DNA of 36,419 nt, from positions 1 through 36,419 of the forward strand of contig JAJDAH010000319.1 of NCBI GenBank assembly GCA_029261965.1, read 5' to 3'. Below the pieces are notes generated by a model. That model worked only from the letters and a program-made list of their open reading frames with translations, made no database searches and had not been told where the DNA came from. The DNA comes from Polyangiaceae bacterium. GTDB taxonomy: Bacteria; Myxococcota_A; Polyangia; Polyangiales; Polyangiaceae. The stretch's first letter is position 1; every line of letters starts with the position of its first letter. Both the position numbers and the translations under genes were made by a program. Positions 24,082 through 31,985 of the stretch are shown piece after piece.

Positions 24082-24519
24082 CTACGTGGTCGACCGTCCG
24101 CTGCAATCCCTGCGCCGTCGACCCGCCGGATGGCCGCGAAGCTCTGGGGCGCGTAAGAAGCGCCGCGCCTCCTCCGCATCGAAAGCGCCATCTTCGGCGA
24201 GCACATCCGCGACCGCCCGCCCTTCGACCCGACTCACCCACCGCATGGATGACCACCACGTTGGCATGCCTCAGCCGCGCCGCCGCGCGGGCTTCCCGCA
24301 CAAGGCGCTCGCGCCGCTCGGCGCTGTCGGTGAGCTCGGCGGGTAGCACCTTGATGGCCACTTCGCGCGACAGCTCGCTGTCGTAGGCGCGGTACACCTC
24401 CCCCATGCCCCCGCCCCGAGCTTTTCTCGGATCTCGAAGTGTTCGAGCTGCTTCGAGGGCCGCCCATGGTGGACGACCATAGTTCCGCTTGGTTCGTCGC
24501 TCAAAAAGTATCTGAGCAC
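24082..24519 (-). pseudogene. Decayed Hanks-type Ser/Thr kinase (N-lobe only)
   Basis: Three minus-strand frames must be joined. The first (from about 24519) ends EHFEIREKLGAGAWG. The second continues GGGMGEVYRAYDSELSREVAIKVL and LRHANVVVIHAVGE. The third holds RVEGRAVADVLAEDGAFDAE. Together they give the glycine loop, the VAIK lysine and the helix C region of a myxobacterial Ser/Thr kinase. The HRD, DFG and the rest are absent and the third frame stops at 24082. The first shift lies in a G-tract (about 24408-24420), where one missing G would restore the GxGGMGEVY motif. That step could be a sequencing artefact, but the truncation is real. Confidence 0.72.
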
Positions 24520-24536
24520 GTAGGCAAGATGAGTAG
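24519..24536. repeat. 18-bp repeat, copy 1 (CGTAGGCAAGATGAGTAG)
   Basis: Matches 17 of 18 bases with 26797-26814. Both copies sit upstream of leftward genes (the decayed kinase and the GspE-like ATPase), and a CGTTG follows each at similar distance. Possibly a shared promoter element or the edge of an old duplication. Confidence 0.5.
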
Positions 24537-24667
24537 CCGTTGATGGATGCGTGTTGCGTGGTTTCCCCGAAACGCAGGCGCACGATCTGTAGCGAACGAC
24601 ACAACCCGCGCCCTAAGTCCTCGAGCCGCTTTTTAGCCCCGTCGGCCGCTCGAATTCGCCCGGCGAC

Positions 24668-26626
24668 TCAAGCGCCGACTTGTTGAAGCAGGTGCAAGAC
24701 CTCGCCCGGCGTCGTGTGGCCCTGACCGACCGCTACGCCGGCGTACCGAGCCAGTGGCAAGAGCGCGCCCGAGCCCGCCGCGCGGGCGATTGTCGGTGCG
24801 TCGGCTCCCGCCGAGATGGCAGCTCGTACCTGGTCGTTGACGCCGAGCAGCTCGTAGAGCGCAAGGCGGCCCTTGTAGCCGGTGCCTCCGCATCTCTCGC
24901 AGCCCTTGCCGTGCTTGAGAACCGGACGGTCCTTCTGGCGGAACGCGCCGACTCGGTAGAGCCGGTCGACGATGGGCTTCGGGTACTCGAACGGTTCGGC
25001 GCAGCTCGGGCACATTCGACGCACGAGCCGCTGGTGCAGAACGCCAAGCAGTGAATTGGCGACGGCGTAGCGTTCGACATCGAGCTCGCCGAGGCGAACC
25101 ACGGCGTCGACGGCGCTGTTGCTGTGCACCGAGGTCATCACGAGATGGCCGGTCATCGACGCCTCGACCGCCATTTTCGCGGTTTCGGCGTCTCGTGTTT
25201 CTCCGACGAGCACGACGTCGGGGTCTTGGCGTAGCAATGCGCGCAGCACGGCGGCGAAGGTCGTTCCGATCTCGGCTTGCACCTGAACTTGCGTGATGCC
25301 GTCGAGGTGGTACTCGATGGGATCTTCGACCGTGACGAGGTTGAGTTCGGGCCGCCGCCTCGCCATGAGCGAGCTGTAGAGTGTCGTCGTCTTCCCCGAG
25401 CCCGTCGGGCCCGTGGCCATCACGAGCCCGTGAGGGCGAAAGACGAGCTCGGCGTAGAGCTGGCGGACGCCATCGACGACAAAAAGGCTCTTGAGATCGG
25501 TGACGTTCGCCTCGGCGTCGAGGATTCGCAGGACGACCTTTTCTCCGAGCTTCGCCGGAATCGTCGAGACGCGTAGATCGATGACGCGCTGGCCGGCTTG
25601 CACGGTCATCCGTCCATCTTGGGGATGGCGTGTGTCGGTGATGTCCATGCCGCTCAGAAGCTTGATTCGGCTGAGGAGCGCGCGGCCCATCTCCGATGGG
25701 ATCGGTTGGGTCCGAGACCGCAGGGAGCCTTCGACTCGGTAGCGCACTCCGATGCCCTGTCGCTCGTGCTCGATGTGGATGTCGCTGGCTCCGAGGGCGA
25801 GGCCAGTGCCGACGATTTCGTCGGCAAGCTCGACGACTTGGGTTCCTGCAACGGCCTGCGCCGAAGGATTTGCTCGAGACTCGGTCGGATCGGCAAACAC
25901 GACGTGGGGTCGTTGGCCCGCTGGCACGTCGGCTTGGGCGGACTGAGTGCTCGCTTGGTGTCGCTGGGCGACGAAGCGCTCGTAGTCGTCGTGGCTCACC
26001 GCCACGACTTCGAGAGTCATGCCCGGAATCGCTTGCCTCAGGGCGTTGAGCGCCGCTCCGTCCCGGGGGTCGACCATTCCGACCGTCAGCGTCCGGCCAT
26101 CGAGCGAAATCGGGGCGAGCCGGTTGCCTCGGAGGATCTGCTCGGGCGCCAGCGCCCACAGTCGCCGGTCGAGCTGTCGCTCGGTCAGGCTCATCCACGG
26201 GATCTCGCGCGCTTTGGTGATTTGGCTCAGCCGGGTCGCGAGGCTTCGGGCGATGCCGAGCGCGAGCCCTGGGGTTTGCTGCACGATGGCGTCGAAAACG
26301 TCTTTGCCGAGACGGTGCACGACGGTCGCTCCGATCGCTTCGCAGCTCGCCGACCGGGCCTCGCCGGTCACGAGCGCCATTTCACCGAACGCCTCGGGTG
26401 CTTCGAGGGTGGCAACCTTGTGCAACATCCCCAGGCGTGCGTCCTCGGTCGAGACACCGACTGTGCCCGACTCGATCAGAAACATCGCGTCCCCAGGCCC
26501 CCCTTGAGCGACGATCGTCGTCCCGGGCTGGTACTCGAGTCGCGTGAAGTGCGGCATCAGCTGTTGCAGATGCTGTTGCGGAAGGCTCCCGAAGGTCGGG
26601 CTTCTCGATATCAGTTCGGCGAGCAT
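24668..26626 (-). CDS. GspE/PilB-family ATPase with N-terminal cyclic-nucleotide-binding-like domain
   Basis: 652 residues. The N-terminus (about 10-130) is a cNMP-binding domain with the phosphate cassette pattern FGEMALVTGEARSASCEA (80-97). A GspE N-terminal-like domain follows (about 145-225). The ATPase core has Walker A GPTGSGKT (406-413), an Asp box (VTVEDPIEYH), Walker B DVVLVGETRD and a His box (MTSVHSNSA). A zinc-finger pair CPSC (539-542) and CERC (576-579) is typical of GspE/PilB. Such ATPases power type II secretion or type IV pilus assembly. No pseudopilin, platform or secretin gene is nearby, so it is an orphan whose partners are elsewhere. The fused domain suggests control by a cyclic nucleotide. 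Confidence 0.92.
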   Translation of the reverse strand: MLAELISRSPTFGSLPQQHLQQLMPHFTRLEYQPGTTIVAQGGPGDAMFLIESGTVGVSTEDARLGMLHKVATLEAPEAFGEMALVTGEARSASCEAIGATVVHRLGKDVFDAIVQQTPGLALGIARSLATRLSQITKAREIPWMSLTERQLDRRLWALAPEQILRGNRLAPISLDGRTLTVGMVDPRDGAALNALRQAIPGMTLEVVAVSHDDYERFVAQRHQASTQSAQADVPAGQRPHVVFADPTESRANPSAQAVAGTQVVELADEIVGTGLALGASDIHIEHERQGIGVRYRVEGSLRSRTQPIPSEMGRALLSRIKLLSGMDITDTRHPQDGRMTVQAGQRVIDLRVSTIPAKLGEKVVLRILDAEANVTDLKSLFVVDGVRQLYAELVFRPHGLVMATGPTGSGKTTTLYSSLMARRRPELNLVTVEDPIEYHLDGITQVQVQAEIGTTFAAVLRALLRQDPDVVLVGETRDAETAKMAVEASMTGHLVMTSVHSNSAVDAVVRLGELDVERYAVANSLLGVLHQRLVRRMCPSCAEPFEYPKPIVDRLYRVGAFRQKDRPVLKHGKGCERCGGTGYKGRLALYELLGVNDQVRAAISAGADAPTIARAAGSGALLPLARYAGVAVGQGHTTPGEVLHLLQQVGA

Positions 26627-26796
26627 GCTCGCCAGATTACGCCACTTGCTCGGCGGGGCGTATCCCCCATTGCCCGCGCGCGGTCGCCCGCGACTCGATC
26701 AGCAGGCCGAGCAGGACGCGATGCTCAGCTAGCGCCACGCTGGCCACGACCGCCAAGCTCTACCTGGGTGACCGAGATCGGAAAGTTCGTCCACCG

Positions 26797-26814
26797 CGTA
26801 GGCAGGATGAGTAG
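26797..26814. repeat. 18-bp repeat, copy 2 (CGTAGGCAGGATGAGTAG)
   Basis: Partner of the copy at 24519-24536, one mismatch. It lies about 170 bases upstream of the GspE-like start codon, in a 274-base gap with no other feature I can support. Confidence 0.5.
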
Positions 26815-26900
26815 ATTCGTTGTGATCACAGACCACCGCCCTCCGCGCCGGGGTTTCCCCGCTGCTCTCCGGGGGCGGGCGCCTGGTATGGTCATTGATT

Positions 26901-27206
26901 ATGAAAAACCTCGGAAAGCTCTCGGTACTCGGTTTGTTGACGCTGGTTCTGGCCGCCGGCTGCGGCAGCGATGACGGTGACGACGGCGGCGGCGGTAGCG
27001 GGTCGTTCAACGCCTGCTTCGCCCAGTGCTCCGTGGGCAACGTCGGGTGCACCTCGTTCCCCGGTCTGACCGAAGCCGAGTGCAATGAGATGGCGCAGCT
27101 CGATTGCGGCGGTCCTGCGATGGAAATCGTCTACGAGCGCGGCTGCGACTGCAGCGACGCCGGCGAGCCGCTCGCCTGTCAGAACATCCCGTCCTGGGCG
27201 CCCTGA
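26901..27206 (+). CDS. Small Cys-rich lipoprotein
   Basis: 101 residues from the ATG at 26901; a TTG at 26895 in the same frame is less likely. A classical signal (MKNLGKLSVLGLLTLVLAAGC) ends at lipid Cys21, followed by an Asp/Gly linker. The mature part carries eight further cysteines (ACFAQC, GCTS, ECNE, DCGG, CDCSD, CQNI), so it is a compact disulfide-bonded domain of about 65 residues. No family is recognised. It is probably exposed at the cell surface. The next gene starts 68 bases later on the same strand. Confidence 0.75.
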   Translation: MKNLGKLSVLGLLTLVLAAGCGSDDGDDGGGGSGSFNACFAQCSVGNVGCTSFPGLTEAECNEMAQLDCGGPAMEIVYERGCDCSDAGEPLACQNIPSWAP

Positions 27207-27274
27207 TCTCCTCACCGTCGCAGCCGACGTGCGCGACCGGCAACTTTTTGTGCGCTCATCCGTATGATGACGCG

Positions 27275-28438
27275 ATGGGTCGGGAACTCGAAGGCTACAC
27301 CGTCGTTCTTTGGGCGTTTCTGACGAGCTGCCAACCCTCGGCGGGTCCGCTGGGGCCGCAGCAGCGCGCGCCGAGCCAACCTCCTCCGTCCCATGATGCC
27401 AACACCCCAGAGGTGGAGACCGACGGCGCGCCAACTCCCAGCGCCGCGATGGACGCCAGCGTCAGCGCCCCGCAGCCTCCGCTCACGCCGACAGTCCTGG
27501 TCACCGGTGTGCACGAGATCTTCGGAATCGCCCTTTCCGACGACTTTGTCTATTTCACGCGCCACGACGACGACACCGTCCAGCGCGTTGCTCTGAACGG
27601 CGGCACGCCTCGAGTTCTCGCGTCCGGCCAGGACAACCCGCACGCGGTCGCTGTTTCCGACGGCACGGTGTTTTGGACCAATGTCGGGAAGTGGCCCGGC
27701 AGCTCGGTGGCTGCGGACGGCTCTCTCATGAAGCTCGAGCCCCGAGCGTCGAGCCCGGTGACGCTGGCGAAGCTTCTCGAGCGGCCTATCGCACTCACAG
27801 TCGATGCCACACACGTCTACGTCGCCCTCACAGCTGGTACGATCGCCAAGGTGCCGCGCTCTGGTGGGCGCCTCGTGGTGCTGGCACGTCGCCAGGCGTC
27901 TCCGGTCGGGATCGCGGTTGACGCGCACCGAGTTTACTGGACCAGCCTCGGCCGCGCCGCGGACCGGGACAAACGTCATCTCCTCCCCCGCAGCGGTAGC
28001 GTGCGTTCCGTCCTCAAGCACGGTGGGACGGTGAGTGTCATCGCTACGAAGCAACCCGAGCCGACCGCCATCGCGCTCGAATCGACGCACGTCTACTGGT
28101 CGGCAGCAGGGACGATTGCGCGCGCGCCGAAAGTGGGAGGTCGTGTGGAGACCATGGGTGGTGGCGCCAGCGACCGCCGGCAGAGCATCGTGCTTCATGA
28201 CGGTCAACTCATCTACACCATTCGTGGCATCATTCGCGCAATGCCCACGGCTACCTCGGTCGTGCAGCTTTCGATGGAGACCCGAACCGCGCGTACCCGA
28301 TTCGCCAACGCGTTCGACCAGGGCGTGGCGGAAGTGCGATTGGAGGGTTGCTTTGATCCAGGGCCGCTTGCCGCTGGATCCGACGCGCTCGTGATCGCTG
28401 ATGTCGGCTGCGGACGGCTTCTTCGAGCCGACCTCTGA
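27275..28438 (+). CDS. Beta-propeller-like lipoprotein (paralogue of 5923-7173)
   Basis: 387 residues from the ATG at 27275, the only start that gives a signal (VVLWAFLTSC, lipid Cys19), although its n-region is unusually acidic. A Pro/Ala-rich linker runs to about residue 70. At least six blades follow, each with an x-V-x-DATHVYV or xVYWT strand and a VPRSGGR-type turn: SDDFVYFTRHDDD, SDGTVFWTNVG, VDATHVYVALTAG, VDAHRVYWTSLG and ESTHVYWSAAG. The VDATHVYV unit recurs in the gene at 5923-7173. No active-site motif was seen. It is probably a surface ligand-binding protein. Confidence 0.8.
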   Translation: MGRELEGYTVVLWAFLTSCQPSAGPLGPQQRAPSQPPPSHDANTPEVETDGAPTPSAAMDASVSAPQPPLTPTVLVTGVHEIFGIALSDDFVYFTRHDDDTVQRVALNGGTPRVLASGQDNPHAVAVSDGTVFWTNVGKWPGSSVAADGSLMKLEPRASSPVTLAKLLERPIALTVDATHVYVALTAGTIAKVPRSGGRLVVLARRQASPVGIAVDAHRVYWTSLGRAADRDKRHLLPRSGSVRSVLKHGGTVSVIATKQPEPTAIALESTHVYWSAAGTIARAPKVGGRVETMGGGASDRRQSIVLHDGQLIYTIRGIIRAMPTATSVVQLSMETRTARTRFANAFDQGVAEVRLEGCFDPGPLAAGSDALVIADVGCGRLLRADL

Positions 28439-28926
28439 ATCTGAGCCCGCGCACACACGAACGTCAGGCGCAGTGAAACTGCCTACGACGACTTGCGCGA
28501 CTTCGACTTACGCGGCGTAGAAGGTCGTGATTGTTCTGCCAACCACGGGCGCCGAGTCCATCGTGCTGAGCCGCGCTGGCTGTTTCTTGTCGAGGTACGC
28601 CGACGTCCGATCCCGCGGCTGAGCTCGGCGATGCCGGGGTGGGCAGCAGCTCGAGGGAGAGCCTTGTCGGCTCGTCGATCTGACCGGCCTACCGACGAAA
28701 CGTGCGCACCCGGGCTTTCTTGCGAAGCTTCGAATCCCACCGCGCCGACGCAACGTCGGTGCGGCGTGGCGCCACCGCCTTGCTCCGAGTGCAACGGCAT
28801 CACATGCCAGACCGAATGTGCGTGGCCGTTCCCCGCGTCACCACAACGCCAAACCACGGTCGTTTCCAAGAGCCGGCAGTGGGTCGTGGCTTAGCGGGTT
28901 GCATACTCTGGGCGATCAAGCTCTGC
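28439..28926. other. Intergenic region with a possible Cys-rich gene remnant
   Basis: 488 bases between two lipoprotein genes of opposite strand. In the plus frame 28493-28894 the middle part reads TDETCAPGLSCEAS, then RRCGVAPPPCSECNGITCQT and ECAWPFPA. It looks like the short Cys-rich modules of secreted myxobacterial proteins, but the frame has no signal peptide and its flanks are not protein-like. I read it as a likely fragment of a decayed gene. Confidence 0.3.
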
Positions 28927-29637
28927 TCAGGAACCGTCGTTCCCATCGCACGGACCAACGTCGAGGGGCACGAAGTGGGCTGCCGTTTGCTCGATCTCGA
29001 CGACAAATTCGACCGTGGGTGGCCCTGCGCAGGTGCTCGGGCCGAGCGATTTGCTGCGACCGGTCAAGGAGAAGCGTCGTAGGTAGTCCTTGCTGACCGT
29101 TCGCGGAAAGGACGCCTCCGTTCCCGTCGTCGCCTCGACCGTGAGCGTCACGTCGACCGGCAGGTCGGAAACGGGGCAGCTGCCGCTCGTGCGGAGCTTC
29201 CCGACCCTGGTCACCCTCTGGCCGGATACCTCGTACTTCCTGGGGTCGTCGAGATTCACAGTAACGTAAATCGACTCGAGCACGTCATTCGGACCAACGA
29301 ACCCACAGCTGAAGTTGAACCAAAGCCCGGGGAACGGATCATCGGGGCCGAAGAGAGTGTACGAGTCGGCGTGCGTGGTGCAGGGGCCCGTCGCGGAATC
29401 GCCGGTCGGACTCCACTCCACGATCTCGTCTGTTCCGGACTCGCCGGACAGGCTCCACGTTGCCTGCCCCGACACGTCGTAGTTGCCCGCGGTGGGTATG
29501 ACACGCGTGCCACACTTCGCAGGGGAACTCGAGCATGCGCTTACGCCGGACGAGAGCAACGCGCAGCCGACAATCAGGGCGTTTTGCAGGCGCCGGCCAC
29601 CGACTCGCACCGTGTCAGTCAGTGTCGCGTTCGTCAT
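28927..29637 (-). CDS. Lipoprotein of unknown function
   Basis: 236 residues. The n-region is long and basic (TVRVGGRRLQN), and a hydrophobic stretch ends LLSSGVSAC (lipid Cys35). The mature protein appears to be a beta-sandwich: NYDVSGQATWSLSGES, ESIYVTVNLDDPRKYEVSG and VDVTLTVEATTG, with a few cysteines that could pair. A DDPFPGLWFNF loop and the final CDGNDGS are unusual but not diagnostic. I recognise no family. It lies alone, with gaps on both sides. Confidence 0.72.
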   Translation of the reverse strand: MTNATLTDTVRVGGRRLQNALIVGCALLSSGVSACSSSPAKCGTRVIPTAGNYDVSGQATWSLSGESGTDEIVEWSPTGDSATGPCTTHADSYTLFGPDDPFPGLWFNFSCGFVGPNDVLESIYVTVNLDDPRKYEVSGQRVTRVGKLRTSGSCPVSDLPVDVTLTVEATTGTEASFPRTVSKDYLRRFSLTGRSKSLGPSTCAGPPTVEFVVEIEQTAAHFVPLDVGPCDGNDGS

Positions 29638-30003
29638 GGGCGTAGCGCCGATGCAGGCGCTGTGCCAAGGCCCTCTCGTCGACGTGACCGAAAGCCCGAG
29701 AGCCCCGCAGCGCTCGTTGCTCAGCGCGACAGGCTCTTTGCAGAAAGAGTCAGGGCGCGCTCCGAGCCGTGTCGAGCGGGTGCAGCTCTGTCACGGCGCT
29801 CCTTCGAGCTCGCATTCGAGTTCGATCTGCACATCGCACGAGCGGGATGCGACCGCGAGCGTCGGCGAAGGTCGCTCCGGGCGTGTTCTGCGACGAGCTC
29901 ACGAATCTGTGAAGATTCGGCCGCTCCTCAGTAGTTGCCCGCGAGCTGGTTCACCCATTTGCGGATCGAAGAAACGAGAAACCTGGCTTCACGTACATCG
30001 AGC
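29638..30003. other. Intergenic stretch
   Basis: 366 bases. Immediately after the zinc-ribbon gene's stop, another minus-strand frame reads SELDVREARFLVSSIRKW and ends LAGNY at 29928. It looks natural and may be the original C-terminus of that gene after a frameshift. The remainder shows nothing I can support. Confidence 0.3.
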
Positions 30004-31365
30004 TCACTTCTTGCGTGTGAGCTCCCATCGTCCTTTGACGGTGCCGGTCGCTGCGTCGAGGTCAACGAGCCGCGCGTCGTAGCGGCCAAAGCCACCGGCG
30101 GAGCTGTAGCCGCCGGAGCTTTCGTAGATATCCCCTTCGACGACCGTGTGAACGGTGTCGCCGGCGATCCACGCCCACGCCACGCGAAACGCCGGCTTCC
30201 CATCGAGCTTCGTTTCTCCGATGAGGGCCTCGGTGTTCGCGGTCCACGCTATTTCGCCCGTGGAGGAAACTCGACTCAGCCGGTGGTTGCCGCCCGTGCC
30301 GACGATGTCGACGCTGAGCGCCAAGAATCCACTCGGCGCCGCGAACATCTGCGCATCGTGTGTCTCGGGGTTGATGACGACTTTCGGGTCGACGAGATCG
30401 AGCTTGTCGAAATCGAAACGCTTCCCGTCGATGTGCGAAACGCTCTTTACTCCGACCGGGTCGTAGTCCAGAAATTGTTTCGAATGATGCGCAAGTGCTG
30501 AGTATTTGGAGTCCTTCGGTAGCTGCTCGATCGGACGCGAGACATCGACGGCGTACAAACGACGGTCTTTCCCCTGGACCACCAGTCGCTTCTCCAGCAT
30601 GCCGACGACGGAATATCCACGCGCCAGCACGCCGTGCTCTTTCGCCGACGCGATGACGGTCACGGCTTGGATATCGCTGGTGTTGCGCACGTGCAGACCG
30701 CGGCTGGAGTTCTCGAGCCACGCTCCCTCGGGTGCACGCCCGTAGTACATCGTGTCTCTCCCGCCCTCGTCGACAACTTCGTCGAGCACGTTGCCTTGCG
30801 GTCCGACGAGCATGACCCTGGACCAGTTTCGCTCGCTCTTCGCGTTCCCCGTTCGCTGGATGAACAGACGGTTCCCGTCGTCGAGCGCGACGACGCGACG
30901 CACCTGGAACGTCTCGTCGCGGTCACTCAACGATTTGACGAACAGGTAGATGGGGAACAAGGACATGACCCCGATGATGGCGAGACCGATCAAAACCTTG
31001 GCGAGCACCGAGCTCGCGCCCTTTTTCGGGCGCGCGGGTTGCGCTGCCTGAGCCGCCGGTGGCTGAGCCTGATGAAAGCCCGGAGCAGCCTGCGGTTGCA
31101 GGGCTTGCGGTGCGGACGGCTGCACCGACGCGCCGCACGAAGTGCAGAACACCACTCCCGGGTGAACAGCAGCACCACATTGCGGGCACCCGTGCGCTCC
31201 AGCTTGCGCGGGCTGCGGCTGTGCCGCTGGTTGATACGCTCCCGTCGGAGCGGCCATTGGCGGTGCCGGAGCGGCCGCGGCCGGCACCGAGGCTCCGCAC
31301 GAAGTGCAAAACGCCATGCCTGCGGGCACCGCCGCTTGGCACTGGGGGCATGCTTGCGCGTTCAC
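30004..31365 (-). CDS. Double zinc-ribbon, single-helix membrane protein
   Basis: 453 residues from a GTG at 31365; the frame is open further upstream, but that belongs to a different, broken gene. Two near-identical zinc ribbons (CPQC...CTSC; Cys 6, 9, 20, 23 and 60, 63, 74, 77) are joined by Pro/Ala/Gln linkers. A transmembrane helix (about 121-146) follows. The C-terminal 300 residues look like repeated beta strands (VVALDDGNRLFIQR, VVQGKDRRLYAVD, GEIAWTANTEALIGETKL), perhaps a propeller outside the membrane. Zinc ribbons followed by a low-complexity linker and one helix are typical of bacterial membrane-associated proteins of unknown role. The ribbons would be cytoplasmic. Confidence 0.8.
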   Translation of the reverse strand: MNAQACPQCQAAVPAGMAFCTSCGASVPAAAAPAPPMAAPTGAYQPAAQPQPAQAGAHGCPQCGAAVHPGVVFCTSCGASVQPSAPQALQPQAAPGFHQAQPPAAQAAQPARPKKGASSVLAKVLIGLAIIGVMSLFPIYLFVKSLSDRDETFQVRRVVALDDGNRLFIQRTGNAKSERNWSRVMLVGPQGNVLDEVVDEGGRDTMYYGRAPEGAWLENSSRGLHVRNTSDIQAVTVIASAKEHGVLARGYSVVGMLEKRLVVQGKDRRLYAVDVSRPIEQLPKDSKYSALAHHSKQFLDYDPVGVKSVSHIDGKRFDFDKLDLVDPKVVINPETHDAQMFAAPSGFLALSVDIVGTGGNHRLSRVSSTGEIAWTANTEALIGETKLDGKPAFRVAWAWIAGDTVHTVVEGDIYESSGGYSSAGGFGRYDARLVDLDAATGTVKGRWELTRKK

Positions 31366-31674
31366 GCTGGGTGCAAGTAGACCCTGCGCTCTAAGAGCAT
31401 GCAAGGGCAGGTCCCCGCCGTTCCGACACCAATCGCCTCGAGGGAGCCGCAACCCGAGACCGTGAGCCGCAGCTCCCTCCGGTAGCGACACCTCGAAATG
31501 TTTTCCACCAGCTCGCGCTAGCGCGCGCTTTCGTGTCGCTCGAGAGTCGGAACGGTTCGCTCGAGCACCTCGGCGGGGCTCGCACTGGGACTCGAAAGAG
31601 AAGTGTCCACATGAAGAATCGGCGACGTGACGAGCACGCTTTCGACCTGAGCACGAGTCGCCCTTGGGCCGAGC

Positions 31675-31954
31675 AAGACGAGTTGCCTGAGGCCACGTGT
31701 TGGGTCGGCTCGCGATGAAGTCGAGCAGTTGCTCGTCCTTCAGCTCGGCGAACACGTCGGTTTCGCTTCTCAGCCGTTTCGCCTGGGCGAAGAGCGGAGC
31801 CGACTGCGATTCGCATCCGACGAACTCGATATCGTCGATCCAAACTTCAGCTTCGTCGCTCCGGAGGCTGAACGAGATGGATACGAGTTGGCGGCGGCGA
31901 GCCCCCGCACGCCGCGATGAAAACAATCAAGATCGGAAGCGACTGTCTCGACAT
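31675..31954 (-). pseudogene. Lipoprotein remnant with a CBM-like fragment
   Basis: An ATG at 31954, 31 bases after the stop of the gene at 31986-33023, opens a clear lipoprotein signal (MSRQSLPILIVFIAAC) and then a frame that closes after about 35 codons. In a second frame, from about 31895, the protein resumes with RQLVSISFSLRSDEAEVWID and DIEFVGC, a strand pattern found at the end of carbohydrate-binding-like jelly-roll domains. A charged helix (ETDVFAELKDEQLLDFI) follows. Signal and domain end are only about 13 residues apart, so most of the protein is missing. An internal deletion with frameshift fits best. Confidence 0.55.
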
Positions 31955-31985
31955 GGCTCGGCAACTCAGCAACTTGGTCCTAGCC

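Noticed and set aside
24088-24124. Inverted repeat GGTCGAC...GTCGACC after the MscS gene as a terminator
   Set aside because: The loop is over 20 bases, no U-run follows and it lies within the kinase remnant.
24633-26198. Long minus-strand frame (521 codons)
   Set aside because: Shadow of the GspE-like gene in another frame; Arg/Pro-rich.
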